Source: Calliopum simillimum (lineage: Eukaryota; Arthropoda; Insecta; Diptera; Lauxaniidae). Taken from it: a stretch of DNA of 64,000 nucleotides. Below are positions 36,201-48,400 of this stretch, piece by piece (position 1 is the first letter of the stretch; every line of letters starts with the position of its first letter). The notes under the pieces are model-generated. The model saw nothing but the letters and a program-made list of their open reading frames with translations. It ran no database searches and was not told where the DNA came from. The stretch spans positions 44,390,245 through 44,454,244 of the forward strand of contig OX638372.1 in assembly GCA_951812925.1 (NCBI GenBank), given 5' to 3'. The translations under genes were made by a program, and so were the position numbers.

Positions 36201-38668
36201 AAGTATCCGAAAGTAAAAATTTTGTTGTAGAGCAGTTCTAATCGGATTTCTAGGTTGCGCTCGAAGAGTTCTAAAGAAAATATTAAGTAAAATTTTTGCA
36301 AAAAATTTGTACTTTTCATTTTAATCGAAAAATTAGAAAAAAATTTCGGTTTTTAACTAAGTATCCGAAGAAGACTATTCGTAGAGGAGATCTGATTGCA
36401 GCTCTCGATAGTGCTCGAAGAGTTGCAAAGAAATTCTTAGTAACGTTTTTCCGAAATATTTGTACTTTTCATTTTAATCGAAAAATCAAAAAAAAATTTC
36501 GATTTTTTTCTAACTATCCGAAAGTAAAAATTTTGTTGTAGAGAAGTTCTAATCGGATTTCTAGGTTGCGCTCGAAGAGTTCTAAAGAAAATATTAAGTA
36601 AAATTTTTGCAAAATATTTGTACTTTTCATTTTAATCGAAAAATTAGAAAAAAATTTCGGTTTTTAACTAAGTATCCGAAGAAGACCATTCGTAGAGGAG
36701 ATCTGATTGCAGGTCTGGGTAGTGCTCGAAGGTTTGTAAAGAAATTCTTAGTAACATTTTTCCGAATTATTTGTACTTTTCATTTTAATCGAAAAATCAA
36801 AAAAAAATTTCGGTTTTTTTCTAAGTATCCGAAAGTAAAAATTTTGTTGTAGAGCAGTTCTAATCGGATTTCTAGGTTGCGCTCGAAGAGTTCTAAAGAA
36901 AATATTAAGTAAAATTTTTGCAAAATATTTGTACTTTTCATTTTAATCGAAAAATTAGAAAAAAATTTCGGTTTTTAACTAAGTGTCCGAAGAAGACCAT
37001 TCGTAGAGGAGATCTGATTGCAGCTCTCGGTAGTGCTCGAAGAGTTGTAAAGAAATTCTTAGTAACATTTTTCCGAATTATTTGTACTTTTCATTTTAAT
37101 CGAAAAATCAAAAAAAAATTTCGGTTTTTCTCTAAGTATCCGAAAGTAAAAATTTTGTTGTAGAGGAGTTCTAATCGGATTTCTAGGTTGCGCTCGAAGA
37201 GTTCTAAAGCAAATATTAAGTAAAATTTTTGCAAAATATTTGTACTTTTCATTTTAATCGAAAAATTAGAAAAAAATTTCGGTTTTTAACTAAGTATCCG
37301 AAGAAGACTATTCGTAGAGGAGATCTGATTGCAGCTCTCGATAGTGCTCGAAGAGTTGTAAAGAAATTCCTAGTAACGTTTTTCCGAAATATTTGTACTT
37401 TTCATTTTAATCGAAAAATCAAAAAAAAATTTCGATTTTTTTCTAAGTATCCGAAAATAAAAATTTTGTTGTAGAGCAGTTCTGATTGGATTTCTAGGTT
37501 GCGCTCGAAGAGTTCTAAAGAAAATATTAAGTAAAATTTTTGCAAAATATTTGTGCTTTTCATTTAAATCGAAAAACTAGAAAAAAATTTCGGTTTTTAA
37601 CTAAGTATCCAAAGAAGACCATTCGTAGAGGAGACCTGATTGCAGGTCTGGATAGTGCTCGAAGAGTTGTAAAGAAATTCTTTGTAACATTTTTCCGAAT
37701 TATTTGTACTTTTCATTTTAATCGAAAAATCAAAAAAAAATTTCGGTTTTTTTCTAAGTATCCGAAAGTAAAAATTTTGTTGTAGAGCAGTTCTAATCGG
37801 ATTTCTAGGTTGCGCTCGAAGAGTTCTAAAGAAAATATTAAGTAAAATTTTTGCAAAATATTTGTACTTTTCATTTTAATCGAAAAATTAGAAAAAAATT
37901 TCGGTTTTTAACCAAGTATCCGAAGAAGACCATTCGTAGAGGAGATCTGATTGCAGGTCTGGGTAGTGCTCGAAGGTTTGTAAAGAAATTCTTAGTAACA
38001 TTTTTCCGAATTATTTGTACTTTCCATTTTAATCGAAAAATCAAAAAAAAATTTCGGTTTTTTCTAAGTATCCGAAAGTAAAAATTTTGTTGTAGAGCAG
38101 TTCTAATCGGATTTCTAGGTTGCGCTCGAAGAGTTCTAAAGAAAATATTAAGTAAAATTTTTGCAAAATATTTGTACTTTTCATTTTAATCGAAAAATTA
38201 GAAAAAAATTTCGGTTTTTAACTAAGTATCCGAAGAAGACCATTCGTAGAGGAGATCTGATTGCAGGTCTGGGTAGTGCTCAAAGAGTTGTTAAGATATT
38301 CCTAGTAACATTTTTCCGAATTATTTGTACTTTTCATTTTAATCGAAAAATCAAAAAAAAATTTCGGTTTTTTTCTAAGTATCCGAAAGTAAAAATTTTG
38401 TTGTAGAGGAGTTCTAATCGGATTTCTAGGTTGCGCTCGAAGAGTTCTAAAGAAAATATTAAGTAAAATTTTTGCAAAATATTTGTACTTTTCATTTTAA
38501 TCGAAAAATTAGAAAAAAATTTCGGTTTTTAACCAAGTATCCGAAGAAGACCATTCGTAGAGGAGATCTGATTGCAGGTCTGGATAGTGCTCGAAGGTTT
38601 GTAAAGAAATTCTTAGTAACATTTTTCCGAATTATTTGTACTTTTCATTTTAATCGAAAAATCAAAAC
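33290..38668 (+). repeat. Left arm: about 17 tandem copies of a 311-bp unit
   Basis: The phrase GCAAAATATTTGTACTTTTC recurs with a spacing of 311 bp (33,808; 34,119; 34,430 and so on to 38,472, with one 310-bp step). Each unit is a dimer of ~155-bp halves. One has GTTCTAAAGAAAATATTAAG and CCGAAGAAGACCATTCG; the other has GTTGTAAAGAAATTC and CCGAAAGTAAAAATTTTG. Each unit has an 81-codon open frame beginning at TTG, which I regard as incidental. The inner end at about 38,668 breaks off within a half-unit (AAATCAAAACAATTTC). Confidence 0.95.
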
Positions 38669-39525
38669 AATTTCTACATTTTTCCCAACTGGTTCATATT
38701 GCAAACTTTTATTTTTCGAGCATGGGCTTCCTTAAATACAAATTTTATTTTATTTGTCATTCGTACTAAAGTGTGCAACCAAATTATTTTAATTTCCGAA
38801 AATATCCGAAATCACTCCCACACAACACAAATTATTTCTACATGATCGCCCTGTGCTATTGCATTTTCGCTGGAATGCCGCTGAAATGGGCTTTGTTCCG
38901 TTCTTTTGAATTGCAGTTCATATATCCGTTTAACTTCACGGCTGCATATTTTTGCATTGGATAGTTTTCGTAGAAAATTGAAGTGAGCAGACGTGCGTTA
39001 AAATATAAAGAAGAATTGTTATGATTAAAATTATTATTTAAAGTGAATAATACTGTTTTAATTTGAATTTAATAAATAATAATAAAACTGTTTTAATTTG
39101 AACTTGAATAAGTGAATAAAACTGGTTTCTCTTTTATATAAGAGTAAATAAACTTAATTTAAATTAAGCAAGAACATTGGTTAAAAAACAAAATTTTACA
39201 AAGTTCGGTTGATGCAACTGTTTGTAAGTAATATTTTTTTATTTAATTTAACAGCAAGAATAAACGAGCCGTTTATTTTGAATTTGCTGCTAGTCCTTTT
39301 TCTAAAAAAAAAAAAAAAAATATATATATATATGGAAGTCATAAAAAAAGCTAATATGTCATTATTTTACTTTTTTATAATTTGTTTGCTTTGCATGCGT
39401 AGCAAGTGTTTAAAATACAAAAATTTATGAATCATGGTTATTAGCAAAACTTCTAATTTTGTGTTATAGGTTCATGCAAATGACTGCAGGTAGTTTTGAG
39501 TTCTACAAAAAAAAAAAAAAAAAAC
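38669..39525. other. Interior segment between left arm and 240-bp array
   Basis: AT-rich single-copy sequence with AATAAA repeats (39,070-39,150) and an A-run with TATATA (39,305-39,332). No protein or element end recognised. Confidence 0.4.
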
Positions 39526-40875
39526 CAACGCATAAGACAACAATTTATTTGCACATTTGTTGTTTGTGTCCAAATTTATTATTTTACTGTTGGTGGGCAA
39601 TCCTTAGGATTTTTCGCATTAACCACTGTACTTGTTTGTGTATTCCAATCGTTTCGTTTTCGATTGGCTTGCGTAGTGAGATGATCATGATGATGTAGAT
39701 ACATATACATATTTGTTCTTTCTGTATGCTCTGGCGCAACAGTTTTAAGTTGTACAAAAAAAAATCAACGCATAGGTCAACAATTTATATGCATATCTGT
39801 TGTTTGTGTCCAAATTTATTATTTTACTGTTGGTGGGCAATCCTTAGGATTTTTCGCATTTACCACTGTACTTGTTTGTGTATTCCAATCGTTTCGTTTT
39901 CGATTGGCTTGCGTAGTGAGATGATCATGATGATGTAGATACATATACATATTTGTTCTTTCTGTATGCTCTGGCGCAACAGTTTTAAGTTGTACAAAAA
40001 AAAATCAACGCATAGGTCAACAATTTATATGCATATCTGTTGTTTGTGTCCAAATTTATTATTTTACTGTTGGTGGGCAATCCTTAGGATTTTTCGCATT
40101 TACCACTGTACTTGTTTGTGTATTCCAATCGTTTCGTTTTCGATTGGCTTGCGTAGTGAGATGATCATGATGATGTAGATACATATACATATTTGTTCTT
40201 TCTGTATGCTCTGGCGCAACAGTTTTAAGTTGTACAAAAAAAAAATCAACGCATAGGTCAACAATTTATATGCATATCTGTTGTTTGTGTCCAAATTTAT
40301 TATTTTACTGTTGGTGGGCAATCCTTAGGATTTTTCGCATTTACCACTGTACTTGTTTGTGTATTCCAATCGTTTCGTTTTCGATTGGCTTGCGTAGTGA
40401 GATGATCATGATGATGTAGATACATATACATATTTGTTCTTTCTGTATGCTCTGGCGCAACAGTTTTAAGTTGTACAAAAAAAAATCAACGCATAGGTCA
40501 ACAATTTATATGCATATCTGTTGTTTGTGTCCAAATTTATTATTTTACTGTTGGTGGGCAATCCTTAGGATTTTTCGCATTTACCACTGTACTTGTTTGT
40601 GTATTCCAATCGTTTCGTTTTCGATTGGCTTGCGTAGTGAGATGATCATGATGATGTAGATACATATATATATTTGTTCTTTCTGTATGCTCTGGCGCAA
40701 CAGTTTTAAGTTGTACAAAAAAAAAATCAACGCATAGACAACAATTTATATGCATATCTGTTGTTTGTGTCCAAATTTATTATTTTACTGTTGGTGGGCA
40801 ATCCTTAGGATTTGCCGCATTTACCACTGTACTTGTTTGTATATTCCAATAGTTTCGTTTTCGATTGGCTTGCAT
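39526..40875 (+). repeat. 240-bp tandem array, about 5.6 copies
   Basis: Monomers begin with CAACGCATA at 39,526, 39,766, 40,006, 40,247, 40,487 and 40,728. The middle four copies are nearly identical, while the first and last have most of the differences, as expected where unequal exchange homogenises the centre. Shared phrases include TTGTTTGTGTCCAAATTTAT, GGGCAATCCTTAGGATTTTT and GATGATCATGATGATGTAG. Open frames of about 70 codons inside begin at non-ATG codons (CTG-type) and are not credible genes. Confidence 0.95.
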
Positions 40876-41042
40876 CGCAGCCGATTAGTCTTGACTTATT
40901 CAGTTGCTTAAGATTTTTTTTTATTTAAATATGAATGTTGACACATCTCAAATTTTATTTTGGTTAATGCGAGCGATAGATATTTTGTGGTACACATGCA
41001 TAAAAAAGCGTAAAACGCGACGGTTCGGCGGCTAAAGTTTGA

Positions 41043-41212
41043 CTTGTACATATCATGAGCAATTATTTAGTGTTATCATTTTTATAGGTAGCGTAATATA
41101 TCCTCGCTAATTAGGGTTAGCCATGTACGCGCATTAAAATTTTGGCTATGCAAAATTAATACGCTACCTGTAAAAAGGGTTACACTTAAGAATTATTCAT
41201 AAAATGTACAGG
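41043..41212. repeat. ~170-bp imperfect hairpin
   Basis: CTTGTACATATCATGAGCAA through ATAGGTAGCGTAATAT on the left is inverted on the right as ATTAATACGCTACCTGTAAA through TTCATAAAATGTACAGG. Arms are about 58 bp with several mismatches. It may be a MITE or a structural part of the host element; no duplication was seen. Confidence 0.6.
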
Positions 41213-41702
41213 ACAGACCTTAGACGCCAAAAAAAAAAAAAAAAATTTGTTGCGCCTCCCTAGCGTTCACACAAGAAATAAAAACCCTGAAAAAAAAAAT
41301 TCTTGAAAAAAATATCATCTTTTCAAAGCACAAATAATTCATAATGCAAAATTTGATTCCTATGCACCAGATCATCTCGTTGATATCAAATCTCGTATTC
41401 TACTGGCCTTCGTACCAAAGGACACAAAATAAAATAAAACTATTAAGGGTTTTGCTAACTTTGTGGAGAATTTTTATTTATTTTTTTTTTTTTTTTGAAA
41501 TAGAATTTTTCCCGTTTGGCTGAAGTAAGTTAAGACAACACTTACCAGCAAAAAAGAACTCGAATTGTAATTTTTAAAAAGTTTTTTGATGCTTACTTCA
41601 AATACGGTAACAGAATTCAGAATTTTGAGATGTCCTATCCTAAAAGTGCCCTAATAGTGATTTTTTTTTTAATTAGATCGTAAAAAACATGCTAAAAACG
41701 AA

Positions 41703-44700
41703 GTAAGACGTTCACGGGTTTTTATTACAAAAATCGGTCAATTGGTCATTAAAGATGAAAAAACCGCGGAGAATATTTAATTAGAGGGTAGAAATCGGGG
41801 GGAGGGGAAATGCACCCTTTACAGATTTTTCAAAGTATCTAACGAACGAAGCAAAATTTCAATATTTTTTTTAGAAAACTTTTTGCAGAGAATTAAATTC
41901 ACCACTTTGCCCACAATTTTTTTAGGGTCGGAGTTAGGTAAAGACATTGGACAATATAAAAAAAAGTATACTAACTTCCTTAAAATGACTTATTAAAAGA
42001 TTTCTTAAGTTAAAAATTGACAATGGGCAATGGAACATGGAAATTTTCTTTATGCGGTTAGTAAAACGGTTTTGACTTAAAACCAAGGCATCGAACGTCG
42101 TAGCACTTCAAATTTTTTTCCAGATTCTGTTTACTTATCGTTCAAATGATGTATAAAAAAATTTTCACTCGTAACTCCCCGACTTAATTTTGAGATAACC
42201 CATTTTTAAATTGGGCCATTTTCCCATACAAAAATAAATTTTTTTTTTTTTAAACTACAGTAAACAAAAATCAAAATAATCACATTCAATGTGTTTTGCG
42301 ATGTTAAACGCAAATCCGACCTCAGAATTGCTCTATCGTGTATAGTTTTAGAGATATTCTAACCTAAAAACCAAAAAAAGTAGTTTTTTGCCATTTTTTG
42401 CAGCTATATAACTATGTAACATATCATTTATTTCAGGGGTTGAAATAAGAAAAAATTATTGCTGCAGAATTTTTTTTGTTTTTATTTGCAATTTTTTAGC
42501 AAAACTTTTTTAATGGCTTATTCAAGTGATTAATACTAAATATTAATATTAAATAACAGATATAATGGCAATGATTCAATTTAAAATTGAAAATTTATAG
42601 TGAAATTTTCTTCGAACGCATCTTCATCTTCGCTATTTTCCATTTCTCTTGCATTTATAAAAATATGTTTAAAGTAGAGTTGCCGAGTACTTATTGTGCC
42701 AGATTGGGGAGGTATGGCAACTAAAACAACGGTTATATGCGAAATAAAATGAGTATTTCGTTTCAACAACTAACGCATAACAAAGTAATATGAATTTGGC
42801 TGAAAATAATTATGAAAATTTTTTACGATATTTTGAAGTTATTACTGCAAATTTGAAGTTATTGCTGCAGAAATAGGGCATTGCTGCAGAAATAGGGCAT
42901 TGCTGCAGCGTATTTCAATGCCTGATTTATTTGTTAAATATGGCTTAAATGCTAGAAAGTCCTTATCTTTTTCTTTAAAACCTAATTTAAATTATGTTTA
43001 TATCTTCATACTTCTAAGAGATATCGTTGTACGAAATATTGGCAAAACGGGTTTTTTGAACTTTTGTGTCTTTTTAGGATAGGATATCTTTGGTTACCGG
43101 ACATAATCCCAACGGACATAATCCCCATTTACGAAATGTAATATGAATTTGGCGGACATAATCCCCATTTCGTAAATGGGGATTATGTCCGAAAATGTTT
43201 CGGTCATAATCCCCATTTTGGCCATGGGGGTTATGTCCGCAAATTTTTCGGACATAATCCCAATGGGGGTTATGTCCGCAAAATTTAATTAATATTGAAC
43301 AAAATTTTTGCAATAATCCATTTAAAAAATTTATATAGTGTTGGATGATATGGACTGATTCGCGGCCGAAGGCCGCCGCGAAGCCGGTGTTGGATTTTTG
43401 GGAGTTTTAAATCCTGAGCTGCGGCCGCAGGCCGCCCACTTACCCCTACTCTTATGAAAAATTACTGTGGCTAGCAAACTAGGTGTTGGATATATTAAAG
43501 ACTTATTCGCGGCCGTTATGGGGACTATGTCCGTTTTTTCCTGGGGATTATGTCCGAAACACTTGAGGACATAATCCCCATTGAAAAAATGGGGATTATG
43601 TCCGAATTACTTGCGGACATAATCCCCATATCGTGAATGGGGATTATGTCCGTGGGGATTATGTCACGGCACCGATATCTTTGAGGAAAAAAAAGATATC
43701 AACATAATTTAAATTAAGTTCTTTCACATTTTAAACATGTTCAACGAACCGACTACATCTAAATACAGCTGTTTGACATCCCGAGTAAAATTGAAAAAAA
43801 AAAAAACAGATTTTTAGTGATAAAACTCATATATATTAGATGTTAAAGTAACAAAAACAATTTTTTATTACAATTCAATGTAAACTAAACATTAATTATT
43901 GATTCAAGAAGAAAAAAAAAACTGTTCGACTGTTCTGTAATGTAGTGAACTTTTTTTTGTTACGTGTATGGCATACGACTGAATTTAGATGTAGTCGGTT
44001 CGTTCAACATGTTTAAAATGTGAAAGAAATATTAATTTCGTTAAATCTGGTAAGGTTCTTGAAAGTCATAATTTTTGCCTTTAAAACTTAATTTAAATTA
44101 TGTTGATATCTTTTTTTTCCTCAAAGATATCCTATCCTAAAAAGATAGGTTAGAATATCTCTAAAACTATACACGATAGAGCAATTCTGAGGTCAGATTT
44201 GCGTTTAACATCGCAAAACACATTGAATGTGATTATTTTGATTTTTGTTTATTGTAGTTAAAAAAAAAAAAATTTGATTTTTTTTAAAAAAAGGGTCCTT
44301 GTAGTGAATTATTTTTGTGGGCACTTTTTAGTCCAAAAAAAACCATAGTGCGACGTTCGATTTAAAACGGGTTAAAGCACGCCGTGCTTTGTGAAAAATT
44401 ATAAAATGTCTCCAAAAATTATGAAAAAAATTATATTTTGTCTGTAACACGTTTTTCGGAAGTAGCCTTGGTTTTGAATAAAAACTGTTTTTCCAACCGC
44501 ATAAACAAAATTTCTATGTTTGAGTGACAATATTTCAGTAAATTTTTAACCGAACAAGTTTTTTAATGAGTCATTTTAAAGTAAATTTTCACTACTTTTT
44601 TTTATATTGCAATGCCTGTACCTGCATATGTCTAACCCAAATAAAGTTATAGGCAAAATTGTAAATTTGGTTTTTTTTCTTTTGTTTAAATTTTTTGAAT

Positions 44701-44864
44701 AAGCTATTTCGATGGCAAATTTAATTCACTACAAAAAGTTTTTTTTAAAAAAAAAAAAAGAAATTTTGCTTCGTTCGCCCCTCTAATTTAATAGCACTCC
44801 GCGGTTTTTTATCTTTAATGACCAATTCACCGATTTCTGTAATAAAAACCCGTGAACGTCTTAC
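41703..44864. mobile_element. Nested inverted repeat element inside the foldback interior
   Basis: GTAAGACGTTCACGGGTTTT at 41,703 is inverted at 44,845-44,864. Homology continues inward on both sides (AAACCGCGGAG; AACGAAGCAAAATTTC; TCAGAATTGCTCTATCGTG; TAGTTTTAGAGATATTCTAA) to TAAAACATGTTCAACGAACC and ACTACATCTAAAT at about 43,764 and 43,983. The left arm is longer: it carries an extra ~700 bp (about 42,370-43,070) and the 582-bp insertion at 43,092-43,673, but lacks ~60 bp present in the right arm. The central spacer is about 220 bp. No protein is encoded with confidence. Confidence 0.75.
43092..43673. mobile_element. 582-bp TIR element with 9-bp target duplication and 15 clustered motifs
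   Basis: GATATCTTT occurs at 43,083-43,091 and again at 43,674-43,682. The reverse complement of the opposite arm (about 44,105-44,140) reads straight through with a single GATATCTTT, providing the empty site. Element ends are GGTTACCGGACATAATCCC and, inverted on the right, GGTGCCGTGACATAATCCCC. Fifteen copies of GGACATAATCCCCAT, exact or near-exact, lie in both orientations in two clusters (43,099-43,277 and 43,518-43,666). They flank a GC-rich core with GCGGCCGAAGGCCGC and GCGGCCGCAGGCCGC. A 9-bp duplication fits Mutator-like transposons; Merlin and related groups are alternatives. It is non-coding. Confidence 0.85.
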
Positions 44865-45395
44865 CTCCTTTTAAAATGACCTAATCAATAGACTATAAAC
44901 ACAAGCTTTTCCGCTACTTTAAAGGTTAATAACAAAATAGCAAAAGATCGGTTTTTCATTATTTTGGATATTACATAGATAATGCACAACATTTTACTTC
45001 TCTTTTATGTTAAGTGAAAGAAAATGAACTATACATCAGTGATCATATAAGATTTTTCTTTGGAAAGTTATGAGCTTTTTAATATGACATCATGAAATTG
45101 AAAAACGTTATAGAAAAATAAGATTTCACTTGAGGAAAATCGTTAATCAATTGAAAAATATTTTTTTATTTAAATTTGACAATTTCTTACACTATATTTA
45201 AATGCAAGCACTTCAATGTCTCTCAATGTCAGAAAAGGACTGGCCCACTTTCAAAATAAGCAGTTCAAATATCAAGACTTCAAAACAAAATTGTTTGCTT
45301 TATTTTTTTAAATTTTTTATTCCAGTGTAGCTGAATTTTCTAAATATTTAGCTAAAAACTGGGCCAACGTTTCCAAATATTTCATCATCTCCTGC

Positions 45396-45397
45396 AG
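45396..45397 (+). other. Possible 3' splice acceptor upstream of the transposase ORF
   Basis: ATCATCTCCTGCAG ending at 45,397 resembles a fly 3' splice site (pyrimidine-rich tract, CAG), and the frame is open from 45,356 into the ORF. A second candidate, TTTTTTATTCCAG, ends at about 45,325. If used, an upstream exon would supply the real start codon. This is a pattern match only. Confidence 0.3.
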
Positions 45398-45484
45398 TAT
45401 ACTCGAGTGAATTACTTACGACATATTGGAAAAAAATTTCCACTTACCTACATTTTTACAATTGATCGTGAAATAGAAAACAAA

Positions 45485-48400
45485 ATGTATGACCAAAAAG
45501 AATTTCTGCGTCTAATCTTATTAGAGCAATATAAAACAATTGACGATAATGGCAACCTTTTACCACCATCTCACAGCGTCTACAATGAATTATCAAAAGC
45601 TATGTCCGGTATCGATTCAAAAATGTCATGTAAACACGTATACACTACCATCCATAAAAACCGACATAACTTCCTTACACTTCTTCGAACTAAATTTATC
45701 CCAGAAGCTTCGTTCGAAAATCCAGAGGATGTCCACGATGAGACGTGGAATATATCATCTTCCTTACCAAAAAGTGATGCAATGAGGCGCTTCAATCTGA
45801 TTTTATCTGCGGAAAAATGGGCAACTGTGAAACCAACGAAATGCAAACGCGGAAAGCCTTTAAAATTAAAGCGAGGAAAATGGACAGATCTTATGGCAGA
45901 TAAAATTTATGAGCAGCAAAAAATACATTGTGCCTTTAATTTCAAAGGCGCGAAAGTATGCAAAACTGGGAATGCAAAATATTACGTCAAATTTAATGGA
46001 AGATGCAAAGAATGCGGAGCGAAAATTGAAGGTATTGCTTTGGAAAAACCTGGGAAAAGTCAAGATCTTATTTTCGATTGTAAAGTAATAGATTATAAAG
46101 AAAGTTTTTTACATATCAAGAGAAGACAGCTTCGTGGAGAACGTAGGAAACAAGTGGCGTCTGAGTTAATTGATGCTAGGAAACCTCCTGCATTATGGCG
46201 AAATGAAAAGGCGCAGAATATGTCATTTGGAGACGATATTCCACCAAACTTGCCTAACCCAAACGTTTTAAGTAAGGCCAAACAAGAAGAGCTGGACAGG
46301 CGTTTAAATTTGACAACTTGTGATCCAGTGAAAAACCTCCAAATGGCAAAACACACAACTCACCGAAGTTCCATTCACGGAATAGGTTTGGATCCATTTT
46401 ATTGTATGTATTGGCGATACGAACAAGCGCTATTGCATAAAGCTTGCATCAAGAAGAGAGAAAAAGTTTATGATGCTGTGGATGCCACTGGAGGTGTAGC
46501 ATTCCGGATTACTCTGCCTCTTGGTAATGACCTAAAACATGATAGATATACGGATTTTATATCCAAATACATATATTTGTATCAATATGTATGCATCTGT
46601 GAGGACGTTACGTCTGAAAAAATTCCAAAGCCTCTAATAAGCTGTCCTATTTACCAAATGGTATCTGCCAGACACGACGCTTCATTCTTGACATTCTTTT
46701 TAATGGAAATAATAAGATCAGGTGCCCCAACACCACGAATAATCATTTGCGACTTTAGCAAAGCGTTGCTGATTGCAATTGCTGGTTCCATTGCCAATTG
46801 CGCCGACTTGAAGGACTATTTGGCTCGTTGCTATACTCACGTAGTGTTGTGTGAAAATGTAGCATTACCTTCAAGTTGTTTGAGGCTCGATGTGAACCAT
46901 TTTATGAATATAATTGCAAAATGGAAAAGTTTGAAAGACGTAAACCCACAAGTCAGACAACTTTATCTTCGGGTGCTGGGGCATGTATACATGATGACCG
47001 ATTTTAAAAAAATTGAGGAAATCCTCCGATCGGTCCTCGTTGTTGCCTTAAGTCAATATATTGGCACGGATGAGGATGGTCATAAATTCTCGTCAACGGA
47101 GCACCTACGACGTATAGACCATATTATCAAAGGCACTCCTCATGTATCAAATGAAAATAATACACAAGAAAACAGCACAGATTATAAAGAAGAAATGGAG
47201 TCTATATTGGAATCAGAAGATTCAGTACCTGACACATGGATCAATTGGTCCAAAAAAATATACGAGGAAGCTGAACAAATTGCTGAGCAGGATCAAAACG
47301 ACAGCGTCTTCAATTTGAACTCCTACAATGTGCCGAAAATCGCGAAAGCAATGCGTGATCTGATGCATTATTTGCCACTTTGGACAGCAATTATGTATGA
47401 CCCTTTGTCAGTGGATCTGTCAATCCGTTCAGCAGCTGCAGTTGAAGGGCAGTATTCAAAATTAAAAAAAATAGCATTTGACAAGTTGCCTTTGAGGGTT
47501 GACCGTTTAGTTTTATTGCACTTGGACTATTTAGAAAATGAACTAAAAACAGTGGCACCCAAAATGTTAGATGGGAAGCACCTTAAAAAAGTTAAAAAGT
47601 GTTTAAAAAAGAGAATCCTTGACAATACTGAACTTGACCTGAACGTGGAAGAAAATTGGGGAGGAAAAAATAAGAAAAAGAAAAGAATTTTAGTTTCCGA
47701 TGAAGATTTTACTCCGACAAAAACAGAAGAACTGGTTCCAGACGATTCCGAAAAAATTTTGCAACCATCGAAAGATGACACCGAAAACGTCTTCTGTCAG
47801 CCTGAGTATTCAGACGTTACAGACAAGTCAATTTTGGATGCATTTCCATCGAACATGGAACTCTCCAGCAACATCGAATTTAAAAATTCTATTTCTTTCA
47901 ATTTACATTCGACACAAGTAAGCCCTGAATTCAATTTTTCGGAAGCAAAACACAAAAAAATTGAAGAAAGAAAAGTATTGCGACCTGTAGAACAGACAAG
48001 AAAAAGCAAAAAAAATTATTTGGACGATTGTCTTAACTGGGACTCCCTGAAGCCTTTCAAGGATATTCATCTGCCTTTTTTCCCAAATGGTTCAATTCAA
48101 CTGAAAATCGGATCAATATCCTATAATGTAACAAATACATGTGCATTTGATACTTTGATAGCATTGATAATGCAAGGAACACAAATTAGCAAATCATTCA
48201 AGTGCTCAGTTCGAGAAATAAAGGCACCAATTTTCAGCTTGTCCCTTGACATCTTAGAAAAAAATAAAATTGAAAAACATCACTTCAAAGAAAGGTTTGA
48301 CTTGCTATATGGAGTGTCGTTTTTGAAAAAAGGAATAAAAACAAGAAATATATTGACACTTGATGCTGACTGCAATGTTGCACATCTTTATGAAGAATTA

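Noticed and set aside
33808..38735. A series of sixteen ~81-codon open frames, one per 311-bp unit, with Lys/Arg/Phe-rich products
   Set aside because: They start at TTG rather than ATG, occur because the DNA unit is repeated, and are broken by single-base changes in poly-A tracts in several units. No codon-level constraint is evident.
39496..40659. ~70-codon frames in each 240-bp monomer
   Set aside because: Begin at non-ATG codons and simply reflect the tandem repeat; no recognisable protein features.
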